A stretch of 64,000 bases of DNA from positions 64,066,336-64,130,335 of the forward strand of contig OY997592.1 in the NCBI GenBank assembly GCA_963921825.1. Reading direction: 5' to 3'. The position numbers and the translations under genes are program-made. Below, in pieces: positions 10,301-21,738 of this stretch. The stretch is from Erodium maritimum (taxonomy: Eukaryota > Streptophyta > Magnoliopsida > Geraniales > Geraniaceae). The notes under the pieces are model-generated. The model worked only from the letters and a program-made list of their open reading frames with translations, made no database searches and was not told the DNA's origin. Numbering within the stretch: the stretch's first letter is position 1; each line of letters opens with the position of its first letter.

Positions 10301-13300
10301 AGATGATAATTACAAAAAATTAAATGATTGTTATAAAATCAGAACCATCTTCTTAATGTTATTGCTATCGTAGCCACAATCAAGGAGCACAAAGCTCTGG
10401 CGGCGGCTTAGGGTGCTTCTCGGCCACAGTTTGATTGGAATAAGCTGAGAAGAGGGGAGGTGACGTCCTGTTGAGAGATGTTTCTCCTCTGCAACAGTGG
10501 CGGAGCATGTTAGATCCAACGACCAAAATACAGTCTCACGATGGTCAAGAGCAAGGAGGGCCGGCGAGTTTGGTTGGTGTATCTTATATGAAGTAGACGT
10601 AAAGCGAGCATGAAGGGCTTGTGCAGTGTTTGTCGACGCTCTATTTGTTGTTCTCGGTCCTACGGCTTGGGACAATAGTCAATAGGACGACGGTAGAGAT
10701 AGGGGTGACGGGATACAGACGTCTTCCCCGAGTTCACAGTGGTGGAAAGCATGTCATCTCCGATGTATGTCCAACACAATTTTTCTCGCGTTCCGACGTT
10801 TGGGGGGGGGGGTGTGCTGGTGATCGATACTCGGATTGAGGGAAATGTCGGGGTTTCATCCTCCGAGAAGCTATTGGAGATCGTGACTAGGGGCGTCATA
10901 TGTGGTGGCCACGAGGAGTTGGGCTTCATGGTTTGTAGGGAACCGATGATATACCGCACGCGGTTAGGGTGCGGCTCATTGTGCCTCCGACGCTAGGGTT
11001 TGCGTTTGAGGTTGATATCCTTATACGTGGCATAAGGTCGATTGATGGCTAGGACAAGGAGGATGGAGGAGTGTGTTGGGCTGGTGGAAGCATGGTTGGA
11101 GGTTGGTTGATCGTGGTTCTTACAGTGGTGGATGGAAGTGGGTGTGGTGATGGCCCACCCACATATTAAAAGAACGTTACGAAGTCCGAGGAGGGATCAG
11201 ACTAACCAGCAAGGGACGCTAAAACGCTCGTCTCGATCAATGAGGAACTCGTGGTCCACTAGGGGTCGGCTAGCAATACCGCCCAATGAATGTAAGGTGG
11301 CAGTGGTTCCACCAAATTCTGGTACACTACTCTCCTACCCTCTCGGCGACCAGCACTCTCGCGTTTTTGGAACCCTACTCTATCATTTCAGGGAGAAGGA
11401 CGCATACTGGCAACCCGGGAGAGTCTTTAGGACACCTCAGCGCTACCCCGAAAATGGACCGGCTCTACCCTAGCTCCTAGTTCAGACTTGTTGTATTGGT
11501 GTCATTTGATGCTACCACAACGTTAGATTCTGAACATCTCAGTGGAACGGTTCGGTTACCTAAGCATCTTTATATTCAGTTTGGTCTCATGATGTTAGGA
11601 CTGTTTGTTTAGTATTCTATTTATTTTATTGTGTTGTGTTCACTTTGAATTAGATTTTTTTCTACTTAATATATTATCCTCGTATCCTATTAAAAGGGGA
11701 TAATCTAAAGAGGGTTTTGACGCATAGTCATCCCCACTCATCACCAGCCGTCAAACACGGATGGGGACCCCCAGATTTAGCCTTAAGGACAAGAGGGCCT
11801 TAGCCCAATGCCAGCCATGAAAAAGAGAAGTCTGGATGACCCCATAAAAATCAAGGCGCAAGCTTCCCCGGAACAGGAAGAGTCAAGATCTTCAAAGCAG
11901 CCTCGCCAGGGTAAATGAGTAGCCTGCCGAGAAACGGAGTGTGTATAGGGATGCATACTCCGCCCTGCTATGCTCCGTGTAAACCCGAGGCCCTGGTCCC
12001 CCGATCTCCTAGAGTTCTCCCTGACAATTTGTGCATCCCACAACATCTCTCAAGCTTCAACCGTGAATGTCAAGTCGAGTCAGGATATGTGATGAAGTTC
12101 ACTGATACCTCCCTTATTTTAAGAGTCTGCTTTCTTTCGTTAATCACTGGTATAACCGAATACCTTCTTATAGGGTCGAGCGTTCCATACCCACGGGTTA
12201 GAATAGAGTCTCTCCCTTTTCTTAATTTGTTTTCCGTTCTAGATCTAGTTCATGTTATCCATCTTGTATTTTGATTTCTAGTATCAATACGGTTCCCATA
12301 ATATGCTAAAAAAAATTAAAAGATGTAGCAAAAGTTATTCAAACTTAAATATAATTATAAGAAGCCTATACATAATTGAAGGAGTAACAGAGAAATAAAC
12401 ACATCTATTGACATACATTAATCAGATATAGAGATGTTCTCTAATTCATTTTTTAGGGTTTCAAGTCGTTGATTGCGGTATCCTCTCTGGGCCTCGTCCC
12501 GTCCGTCACCTACACCATCACAGATCAGACATTGTCTCTCTATTGTTTCTCCCACTACCGAGTGGGATCGAGCACATCCTCCTCCTTCTCCTCCAACGAC
12601 CAACCAGCCACCACCTCCGTCTCTGCCTCCGCCACTGCCTTCACTTCCCTTACCTCCTCCGTTGACTCCTCCGCCTGCTTCGCACCTCTACAATCTCCTT
12701 CGCCACCTCCGCCTCTACTGCCACCATCGTTGCCTCTGTTACGTTTGTCGCCTCTGATCCAAACTCATTGGAGGCATGACCTAGGGTCCGATGATCAGCT
12801 CAGGACGCACCTGATGACTAAGGGGCTCCGTGTAGGGCCTCTTCAATCCCTTTCGCTGGATCGGACTCTGACACCCCCGATAGGCCTCAGGGAGAGTGGA
12901 ATTACCGGCTGCTCATGTTGGGAGCGGCCGGAGAAAGCTCGGTAGTGACGTAGTGTCGTCGTGGAATAATGATAACATCCCTTGTTGGCCCAAACAACAT
13001 GGCGAGGTCTGCTACGCAGCCTCGCCCGGTCCAATGAGTCTAAGGACGAACAACGGGGTGTGTGTGGGAAAACATACCCTGTCCTGCCCGGGTTAGAGTC
13101 AATTGTGACCCACTATAACCCATTTTTCCTGGTGTTCTCCCTAGATATCCGACATTCCCTCAATTGCCCCAAAATGATCTTCCCCGAGAGATCAGCGTGT
13201 TCAACAAACACCAAATGTATTTTTAAGTCGGGTCAAGAAAGGATCGAAGTAGGTAATATTTAAATTGTCATTATTAGAAGAGTCATATGAATTAACCGAA

Positions 13301-14057
13301 TATTTTATTCATAAAGCCAACGCCTCTAATATATTGTTGGGACTATGTGTTGTCCTTTTAGTTAGTTTATATATGTTTTTACTACTATCTTTTTTGAATT
13401 ATATCCATTAATAAAATTCCCTTTCCATCCTAAAAAAAGTTAGTCAGAGACAAAATCAACCAATCTTAAATAACACAAACCCATGTATGTGTCCAAATCT
13501 TGCAATTAATTTTTGTACATAACCTAATACCTAATGGTTGATTATATCCCAATCTGACAGTCATGAGTATCAACTCTCTTACACATTCCCTTAAATGTTG
13601 CTTAAGTGGTGGTATTCGTTTAGGGTTTCCAACTAACTGTCCAAATGCACGTTTTTGTTCTCTCTTTGGTGTTTGGATTTTGGTCATTCATTGGGATATA
13701 GGGGACAACCCTCTGTCTGTACATAAGAAAAGGTGAACGTGTCATGCATATTAGCCATAAATAAATACAGGCACGTGATGTTTCAGATTTAAACATACAC
13801 TGTCAAAGACTACTTGTTACTGAAATCTCGTTGTCACCAATTAAAGAGACTACGTAGTACATACTATCTCTCTCTTTTTGTTGTTTTGTTTGTCACCACA
13901 CATTCAAATCGATCAATTTATTGGAATCGGTATTGAAAATCCATATCTTCCTTTCTCGCTATCTATCATGACATGTTTTCTTTTTTTCCTGAAAGGGAAG
14001 ATGTTTGGTGATTGATGATGATGACTGTGTAGAACTTGGGACTGTGAATGCCTCTTA
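10301..14057. other. Gene-free spacer between the laccases, unclassified repeat-like DNA
   Basis: No convincing gene. A run of 11 G lies at 10802-10812. Two weakly similar segments, about 11900-12120 and 13010-13250, share words such as GCAGCCTCGCC, AATGAGT, GTGTGT and GTTCTCCCT in the same order. They look like two old copies of one repeat. An A-rich end follows CCATTAATAAAATTCCC near 13410-13437, suggesting a retroposon tail. The frames at 12469-12945 are Pro/Ser-rich because of CCTCC repeats. Confidence 0.4.
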
Positions 14058-14238
14058 GAGCATCTATAGTCGTTGGCGGGGAGAAAACAACGGCGAGGAG
14101 CTGTTGGGGAGCTGGCGGAGAGGTCGTTGGCGGGGAAGCTAGCCGTTAAGCTTATCTCTGGCACTCCTCGCTGGCGTTGTTGACTGGTCTGCCATGGTCG
14201 CCGCGCCGGATGTTGGCTGCTGACGTGCTGGCGACACG

Positions 14239-14281
14239 TGTCGTTCGATCTCTACGAGTGGGGCCCCATATTTAGGTCGTT
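14239..14281 (+). repeat. 43-bp direct repeat of the Myb-like gene's first codons
   Basis: TGTCGTTCGATCT and the following bases to 14281 recur at 14361-14403, offset 122 bp, with two mismatches. The second copy is the start of the Myb-like reading frame, so the leader contains a duplicated fragment of its coding start without an ATG (GTG in its place). Confidence 0.85.
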
Positions 14282-14359
14282 CTAATTCATTTTCACCCAC
14301 ACTTCTACTTTTCTTCTCTCTATTCTATCTACATTCTACTATTTTTTTTCCTTTTGGCA

Positions 14360-15167
14360 ATGTCGTTCGATCTCAACGAGTGGGGCCCCATGTTTAGGTC
14401 GTTGCAGGACGACACAATGACGCAAGAGTTTTTTCCACCAAACCTTCCATCCGATCCCACAAACTTTGCACCTCCAACGCTTACCGAGGCCGCCAGCGTG
14501 GTTCCACCAAAACCTAAAAGGAAGCGATGTATGTGGAGCGCCGAGGAGGACGAGCGGTTAGTTCGAGCTTGGATGCACCATTCGTACGACTCAATTCACG
14601 GGAATCATAAACATAATCTGAAGTACTGGGCGGCCATCGTCGAAGAAGTTGCTGGAACTCGTGGACTTACTGATCCGGTAAGGTCAGATAAGCAGTGCAA
14701 AGACACTGGGGTCAAGTCAATACGAGAGTGACGAGCTTCCAGGGGATGTTCGTCAAGAACTGCAGGGACCACAGGAGCGGTCGCTCCGATGATGAAATCA
14801 TGTCATTGACCGAGCAACAGTACGAATAGGTGAATGGACATCCATTCACTTGGAAATGTTGGTGGAAACTAGTGAAAGACCAACACAAGTGGAATTCAAA
14901 ATATTTTGTCGTGGATCAGCCCGAGGAAGACAATGGAGGCACTTTGTGCACCCAATTCAATGTCGACGAGTCTACGGACTCGGGCAAGCGCAGTCGTGAC
15001 GAAACGACGTTCGAGGAGAGTCAGCAGACCACGAGTGCTACTACAGAGTGCCAAACGTCGTACAAGCGGCCTATGCGTCAGAAGGTTGCCAAAGCTGCAA
15101 AGCTCAGAGCTAAAAACCCTGTAGCATCTAAGAAAGAGAATGTTTACACGATGCCCGGCCGGGGCCA
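14360..15167 (+). pseudogene. Myb/SANT-like accessory protein of PIF/Harbinger (ORF1), disrupted
   Basis: The ATG at 14360 opens MSFDLNEWGPMF. A basic patch (PKPKRKRCMWSAEEDERLV) leads into a SANT/Myb fold with spaced Trp residues and a DKQCKD segment. The frame is lost near 14705: the KDRWGQVN stretch expected in this family is frameshifted. It continues in the next frame (FQGMFVKNCRDHRSG), meets one TAG at 14827, then resumes through FTWKCWWKLVKDQHKW and a Lys-rich tail. So there is one frameshift and one stop. In this superfamily the Myb-like protein works with the transposase to bind transposon DNA and promote nuclear import. This copy could not make a full protein without correction. Confidence 0.8.
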
Positions 15168-15470
15168 AATAATAGGTACTGGCCGGAAGTTTTCGCCAAT
15201 TTTATCCAAAATGCTCCGGCCGATGCCCCACCGCGCACCCATAAGCAGTGCAGGGACCACTGGCAGCATCTAGCCCGGAAAATCCACCGTTTTGAAATTT
15301 GCTACCGTCAAGCAGTTCAGGACACCCCGCTGGGACAAACCGAAGCATACTTTCGATCTACAGCGGCGGACGAGTATGCTAGACGACATGGCCATCAATT
15401 CATGAAGTATTATGTTTGGGAGGTCGTTAAAGACCAGCCCAAATTCCTCCAGTACGTTCACGAGCTGTAA
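15153..15470 (+). pseudogene. C-terminal half of a second Myb/SANT-like protein
   Basis: From 15153 one open frame reads NNRYWPEVFANFIQNAP, then THKQCRDHWQHLARKIHRF, then YARRHGHQFMKYYVWEVV, to a TAA at 15468. The W, CRDHW and KYYVWEVV positions repeat the layout of the first SANT protein (KYWAAIVEE, KQCKDRWG, FTWKCWW), but the sequence is clearly different. This is therefore a second paralogous SANT gene lacking its N-terminal part, joined directly to the tail of the first, probably by an internal deletion. Confidence 0.65.
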
Positions 15471-15726
15471 ATCGTGAATATGTAATTTTATTTCTGTTAT
15501 TCTCTATCTTCTGTGTGTGCTAATTATCGTAATAACAATAAATTATCGTCAGAATTTATAATAAATTTAATTTCTTTAAATGTATTTTTTATCCTTACCG
15601 TCGGCAGCTCCCCGCCGGAAAAAAATGCCACTGTAGCGTGCGCAGACGGTGAGCTGGCTGGGAAAGAAAAAATAACTTTTTAATCCTCCCCGCCAGCTGC
15701 CGGCAAGATGATTGTAGATGCTCTTA

Positions 15727-16322
15727 CCCAATTGAACTGCATTTCCTTGTTTTGCAATGCACGCTTAAGAACTCTAACCTACCCTTGAGAACTCCAATCG
15801 TCACCCATCGTTGACTCGGAACTTAGTGTTTGAAGACCCGCGCGCCACAACACCGAATGACAGACCACCACACAAAAGGAATAGACCACCCAAAAACGCC
15901 GACACAAGGAGATCGTACCATTAGACTCAAAATAGACGAATCGGATCTATTCCCACTGTAAGGTGATTTGAATTAGACCTACGAATCGAATCCATTCTCT
16001 ACTAATTTCTCCAAAATTTAATTCAATCAGACCGGGATTAAACTAATTCAATCTAATCTCGTTGTGACAGGTCTTACATACATCAATAGTTTGAAGAAAC
16101 ATACCATATGGAGCATAATTCAAGACAAGAGTCATTATCATATCAGAAAACTATTTTCTTTCTTGGAATTGGAACATTTTGAATAACATAGTAATTAAGC
16201 CACATGCATACAATTTGGTGTGTGCCCACAGATACATAATTTACCTAAACATCATACCTCCCTATTCCTACCTAACTAACAATTGAACTGAGCGTCAAGT
16301 CAACATGACCCAAACTTGTCTC
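15727..16322. other. Upstream region of laccase 2
   Basis: No gene is visible. The last 150 bp contain AC-rich motifs and a TATA box, listed separately. Confidence 0.6.
16270..16276 (+). promoter_or_regulatory. AC-III-like MYB site upstream of laccase 2
   Basis: ACCTAAC inside TTCCTACCTAACTAAC, about 53 bp upstream of the TATA box. AC elements of this form bind R2R3-MYB factors in phenylpropanoid and laccase promoters. Function here is inferred from sequence only. Confidence 0.4.
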
Positions 16323-16330
16323 TATAAATA
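16323..16330 (+). promoter_or_regulatory. TATA box of laccase 2
   Basis: TATAAATA lies 82 bp before the ATG at 16405, implying a leader of roughly 50 nt. Confidence 0.6.
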
Positions 16331-16404
16331 AAGATATATATGTGTTCAAAAACTCTCTAACTCAGCTTCCCGTCTCTTCTTCATCCATAAGTTTAGGGCA
16401 CAAG

Positions 16405-18785
16405 ATGGCTCGGTTGCCGGCGCCGGAACCGGCAATGTCATGGTTGCTTATTGTTTTTCTCGGTGCTCTTCTTCCCATTTTGGCTCACGCTAAAACCCAT
16501 TACCATGATTTCGTTGTAAGTATATACATATCTACATGTTTGGAGATAAATATTGAAGATAAAAGGTTTATCAACTTTTAGTTTAAGTTACTCTTACTCG
16601 TTTTTCATTTTGGTTGATAGTTGAAAAATAAAAACTTCACGAGGTTATGCGAATCAAAGAGCATGCTAGTTGTGAACGAAAGCTTCCCCGGACCTACTAT
16701 TTATGTGAACAAAGGAGATATAGCGTATATTAATGTTCATAACCAAGGCGACTATGGTATCACCATACACTGGTACGTACTTCAAAACCTTATTAATGGC
16801 TCGAAATGACAATTGACATCGATCTTTAAATGTCTAATGGGACGATACATATAGGCACGGCGTTAAGCAGCCGAGAAATCCATGGTCGGACGGTCCAGAA
16901 TTCGTTACACAATGTCCGATTGAACCCGGTGCAAATTTCACCTACGAGGTCATATTTTCGGTAGAAGAAGGAACTTTGTGGTGGCACGCTCATAGCAACT
17001 GGACGAGGAACACCGTCCACGGTGCCATTGTCATTTACCCCGACGAAGGGACCACGTATCCGTACCCCAAACCCGATGGTGAAGAAATACTTATACTAGG
17101 TAATATATTTGACTGTTTTTTTTTTTACATTCCAGACGATGTGGATTTGATTTATTGAATCGTATGATCGTAATTTGTGTAGGATCATGGTACAAGTACG
17201 ATGTGAATTTAGTGGTGGAATACGACCTAAATGGAGGGTACGACTTGCCTATTTCAAGTTCTTACCTTATTAATGGCCAACCGGGAGATTTTTGTAATTG
17301 CTCTAGAGGTACACTCGCCGTTCCCTTTCTCGTCATTTCTTCAATTGAACCGTTCTAAAAGATAATATCATTTAACTATAGCATTATTAGATTTTACATA
17401 ATTACATTTACGGATGATACAAACTTTCACGTTACTTTCTTGTTTTTAAAAATAACGTGAAAATTTTAAAATCTTAAACATTGTTCAGACGAATTTTTTA
17501 GTTACAGAAAACATGTGAAAATTGATCTTAATTAGATGTAATTAAAGCTTTTATTGCTATGAAAGTTAGGTGTGGGTTGTATTATCTATTAGTAGTGAAT
17601 AGCCGATGATTATTTTGGGTACTTGGCAAACCAAATGTTCCGAGCTAGTGTTCTTTAGCGGAAAGTCAATAGTAACACTATTGTTTTTGCTACAGATTCG
17701 ACCTATAGATGGAAAGTTGACTACGGAAAAACATATTTGGTACGAATAGTCAACGCAATCATGAACGCCGAAGTCTTTTTCGCGATCTCCGACCATAACA
17801 TGACGGTGGTCGGAACCGACGCGGCGTACCTGAAACCCTTCTCGACGAGCTACCTGATGCTCGGGCCGGGACAGACCATGGACGTTTTGGTCACGGCCAA
17901 TCAAGCCCTAAGCGAGTACTACATGGCTCTCCATCAATACTACACGGACAAAGTCATTTTCACCGAGTATGACAAAACGAACATAACGGCGATCGTTGAG
18001 TACAACGGCAACTATACGAAACCAGCCTCACCGTCATTGCCTCCTCTTCCCGCTTACGCTGACTACGACGCCGGGATGAATTTCAACAAGAACCTCCGGA
18101 GCCTCGCCAGCGCCGAACATCCCGTTAACGTCCCTATGAACGTTACTACTCGGATGTACGTGACCACGGCGGTGAATCAGTACTTTTACAACGATAGTGG
18201 AGATACATCCATATTCTTGGCTTCGAGCCTCAACAATGTCAGCTGGATAAACCCTTATATGGATGTTCTACAATCTTACTACAGGTACGAGGATAAACTC
18301 CATCTTCTGTTGTGTAATAAATTATGAGTCAAGCGTGTCACATCGAATATTTTAAAGGGTACACTACATATACATACCCCAAACTTGTAGCGTTTAATTG
18401 ACACATACCCAAAAGTTTTTTTTTAAACTGATACCTGGATGTTTAGTTTTTAACAGAAAGCCCAAACAGACATGTAAAATGACGAAAATGCCCTCAACTA
18501 CATTTCAGTAATTACTTTAAAAAATATTTAAAAAATCACTTTTGTTAGGTATACGTAGGTACTTATTAAATCACTTCAGTTTTATTTAAAAAATCACTTC
18601 AGTTTTATTTTTAAAAAATCACTTCAGGGCATTTTCGTCATTTTACTTGTCTGCTTGGGCTATCTGTTAAAAAACTAAACATCTGAGTAGGTATCAGTTA
18701 AAAAAAACTTTAGGGTATGTATCAATTAAACGCTACAAGTTTGGGGTAAGTGTTTGTAGTTTACCCTATTTTAAAAAAACTAAAG

Positions 18786-18820
<35 letters not shown>

Positions 18821-19559
18821 CTCGGGATCTGATCGGCTAGTCTTTTGAATTAAATAAGATAGCTTAATTTAATAAAAATGTTGTTTGATTGAAAAATTCA
18901 GGAACATAAGTGGGTTTTACACGAATGATTTTCCGGACCAGCCGCCATACTTCTATGACTTCATTGCCGATGATTTGGGAGTTAACACGACAAACCCATT
19001 GAAGGGGACAAAAGTTAAGGTGGTCGAATACAATGAAGAGCTTGAGATAATATTTCAATCCACCAATGTCCTTAATGCATCCGAGGATCATCCCATGCAT
19101 TTGCATGGTCACAGCTTCTACGTTGTTGGTTTTGGTGCTGGCATTTTCGACGCCGATAGAGACCCGTTGGACTATAATTTTGTGGATCCGCCCTTTGTCA
19201 ACACCGCCTCACTTCCCAAGAACGGCTGGCTTACCATCAGATTCAAAGCAAACAATCCAGGTACGCTTGATAATTCTCGTTGATGTTTGCATATTAATAT
19301 GTTTATATATAGTGGTAGAGTACATAAATGACTCGAGGAGTAATATTGTTGTACAGGAGTGTGGTTATGGCACTGTCATCTAGACCGGCACCTGAGTTGG
19401 GGGATGAACACTGTGCTTATAGTGAAGAATGGTGGCACCCCAGAGTCGACCATGCGTGACCCTCCGCTGGACATGCCTTCTTGCAAAGTTTCTTCATCAT
19501 CTTCCCTACAGCTCTATAAGTATAGCAATCAAGTAGAACAACAGTTGAACAAAATGTGA
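16405..19559 (+). CDS. Laccase 2 (LAC14/15-like multicopper oxidase), 7 exons
   Basis: Tandem paralogue of laccase 1 with the same seven-exon plan: 16405-16515, 16621-16772, 16855-17099, 17183-17308, 17696-18284, 18902-19260, 19357-19559, giving 594 aa. An N-terminal hydrophobic segment (residues about 11-29, ending HA) is a signal peptide for secretion. Copper-binding motifs [20 protein letters not shown] and [12 protein letters not shown] are all intact, again with Met at the axial type-1 position. The sequence CATCTAGAC in exon 7 contains TAG out of frame and is not a stop. Exons 2, 3, 4 and 6 have the same lengths as in laccase 1. The C-terminal tail after MPSC is Ser/Gln/Asn-rich and unlike laccase 1. 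Intron 5 contains a foldback element and an AT microsatellite. Expected role: oxidation of apoplastic phenolics or flavonoids. Confidence 0.93.
18357..18766. mobile_element. Mutator-type foldback MITE in laccase 2 intron 5 (copy 2)
   Basis: A 410-bp element with ends GGGTACACTACATATAC and TTTGTAGTTTACCC and a perfect 9-bp duplication TATTTTAAA at 18348-18356 and 18767-18775. The interior matches the element in laccase 1 intron 2 but in reverse orientation. Confidence 0.92.
18788..18817. repeat. (AT)n microsatellite
   Basis: About 15 uninterrupted AT units in laccase 2 intron 5, just after the foldback element. Confidence 0.95.
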
Positions 19560-21738
19560 TGTGCAATGCCAATAAATTTATGTATTTGATAATTTTGTTT
19601 TATTCTGAATTCAGAATCGCAGGTACCCATATACCTTATATATAATTCTTTCTTTTTCTCTACAAATAATATTGATTTATGTAATTGTGGGAGTAAGATT
19701 CCTGATTTTCTTATTGATTGTATTGTGTATATATACAAAGATTAATCATGGTTGAATACATGATATATATGATTAATAAATTCAAATTACAAATGACTTT
19801 TATCTTACTTAACATACCCTCTTAGTCAGAACGGGAGGAGACAAGACGTTCAAACTGACCCTAAAATCTGAGGAGTGGTGTCTACTGTTGTCGCTCTTCA
19901 TCCTCCGTCTAGTTTGTCGCCGGCGGCCGTGAGGAGTGGCGTCTGGCTTGCGGTAGTGGTACGCTCGCCAGGTTCGGGTTTTGCAGGCTTGGGGTAAACA
20001 AGATCTGCCTCATATCTGAGTAGGTCCTCTCCGATCTTGCTCGATTTTGTAGCTCGTGACAGTCTCCGACGTTGCCATGTCGTTCTCGTCCGCTCGCTAG
20101 TTCTGCAGTTCGTGATAGTCGCAGGCGTAGCGATGCTCCGGTGACAACCGGTGCGGGCCGGCTCCTCCGTGTGCGACTGTTTTCGTCGGTGGGTTCGCAG
20201 GTCGCTTTGTCTGTCTTTTCCCGGTGTCTCGTTTCAAATCTGATGTGGGTCACGTTTTTCGTCCTTTGATCATAGATCGTTGCGGACTTGGATGTCTCGC
20301 TCTCGGTGCTCCCGTCTGTTGTTCAACGGTTATTCCTCTCTGTGTGGTGGTGGATGTGATAGCTATGCTGTTCACCAGCGCAGAGGCTAGGATTAGGAGG
20401 CGAGGATGAATTTAGCTTTGGTTTAATTGTTATTTGTTACTATTGAAGTTTATATGATGATAAAATTGTTACTTGTTACTATTTAAGTTTATATTATTTA
20501 ATTGATCACTTGAAAGTTTGGACATGATTCATGAACATATATATTTTACAATTTTTCCTTGATCTTTGTCTTGTAATTACCTTTGTATGTGGATATGTTC
20601 GATGTCAATACTTAATTGTGTCAATACTTAGTCATGTCATATTTAATCAATAATTTGTTTCTTTCTAATTAGCTTTGTATATGGATATATTATATATATG
20701 AGTATGTTACAAGTCAATGTTAATACTCAAGTTATAAAGGGGTCGGGATAGGTTATACCCGACCCTTGGATGAAAATTGGGACGGGTAAAACTGAGTAAG
20801 GACAGAATATATATAGTGGGTACGGGTATCACAAAACCCGTCATGTTGCCATCAGAACACTTAAGCCAAAATCGCCATTGGTTTCTTGTCTCAACTTGTA
20901 TTTATAAATTGCAAACATGACACTCCCTATAAAGGCGAGCCAATAAATTGAGCAATCAGTTATCCAGCATCCATATGCCGACACTGTATCCTCAATTATG
21001 AACCAATGGTTGAACATGTTGACTACCAGTTAAAAAAGGAGGGAGAGTGGATAGGGAGCTGTTTTATCAGCGAGGAAAAGGAGATGAAGTCTTGTGGGGA
21101 GGAATGGTTGGCAGAGTTTGATGTGGTAACTGTTATGGATGGTTGAGAGGTGGAGACGTGATCATTCCACAACCATCAACTTAGACAAGAGCTGTAGATT
21201 TTGCCCCGCACCGACACACCAAGGATGTATCGCCACCGATTCCTATCAGTTTCTTCTGGTTTCAAATGACAGTAAGAGAATAATGTGAAGAGTTCAGATC
21301 ACTAGGTTACAAAAAAAATGCAAACTTAAGACAGGGAAAAACATATTGCTGGCATAGATAAGAAAGATGAAGCTGCTGCAGTAATAAAGTAAACACGGCA
21401 TAGAATGGAATAACTAAAGAACAGAGTCAACCTCCAAGGTTTCGCATTACCCATCATTCAGTGCTTATGCCTTGTGCCACAAAAAAACAAGGCAAGCACT
21501 CACTCAGCTTCTAAACCAAAGCTCCAAAAATACTTATGGCCAACCCGACTCAGTCGAATCTACCTTTTTGCCAAAACTAGGCTATCTTTGAATGAAAAAG
21601 GTCAAATCACAGTCACGCATGCCTCAATCAGACATGCATAGTATACAGCGTGTACAAAAAATGGCGATTACTGGAAATGGCCAGAATAGGAATAAAAGGA
21701 TGGAGATGAATCTGGCAATTCATTTAGTTGGTTCTAAC
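19560..21738. other. Intergenic DNA between laccase 2 and the Rab gene
   Basis: AATAAATTTA near 19569 may serve laccase 2 polyadenylation. From 19850 to 20410 the DNA is GC-rich with loose internal repeats (CGTGACAGTC/CGTGATAGTC) and no convincing frame; it resembles the GC-rich leader of a retroposon. Around 20735-20850, ACGGGTATC...AAACCCGTC...TTGCCATC resembles a truncated end of the hAT miniature element at 32641-33386. The last few hundred bases probably hold the 3' UTR of the Rab gene. Confidence 0.4.

Larger units (their letters stand above)
14058..15723 (+). mobile_element. PIF/Harbinger element A, carrying Myb/SANT-like sequence only
   Basis: The 1,666-bp element begins GAGCATCTATAGTCGTTGGC and ends with the inverted GATTGTAGATGCTC. 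It is flanked by TTA at 14055-14057 and 15724-15726, as expected for PIF/Harbinger. It contains the Myb/SANT-type accessory gene of such transposons but no transposase sequence. Subterminal GCTGGCGG/CCGCCAGC words resemble those of element B (39660-41630). Confidence 0.88.

Noticed and set aside
12469-12945. Pro/Ser-rich frames on the + strand
   Set aside because: They follow from CCTCC-type repeats in two frames at once, and no domain is seen.
19376-19384. Apparent TAG stop in laccase 2 exon 7 (CATCTAGAC)
   Set aside because: The exon phase reads CAT CTA GAC, giving the conserved HLD of the copper motif.
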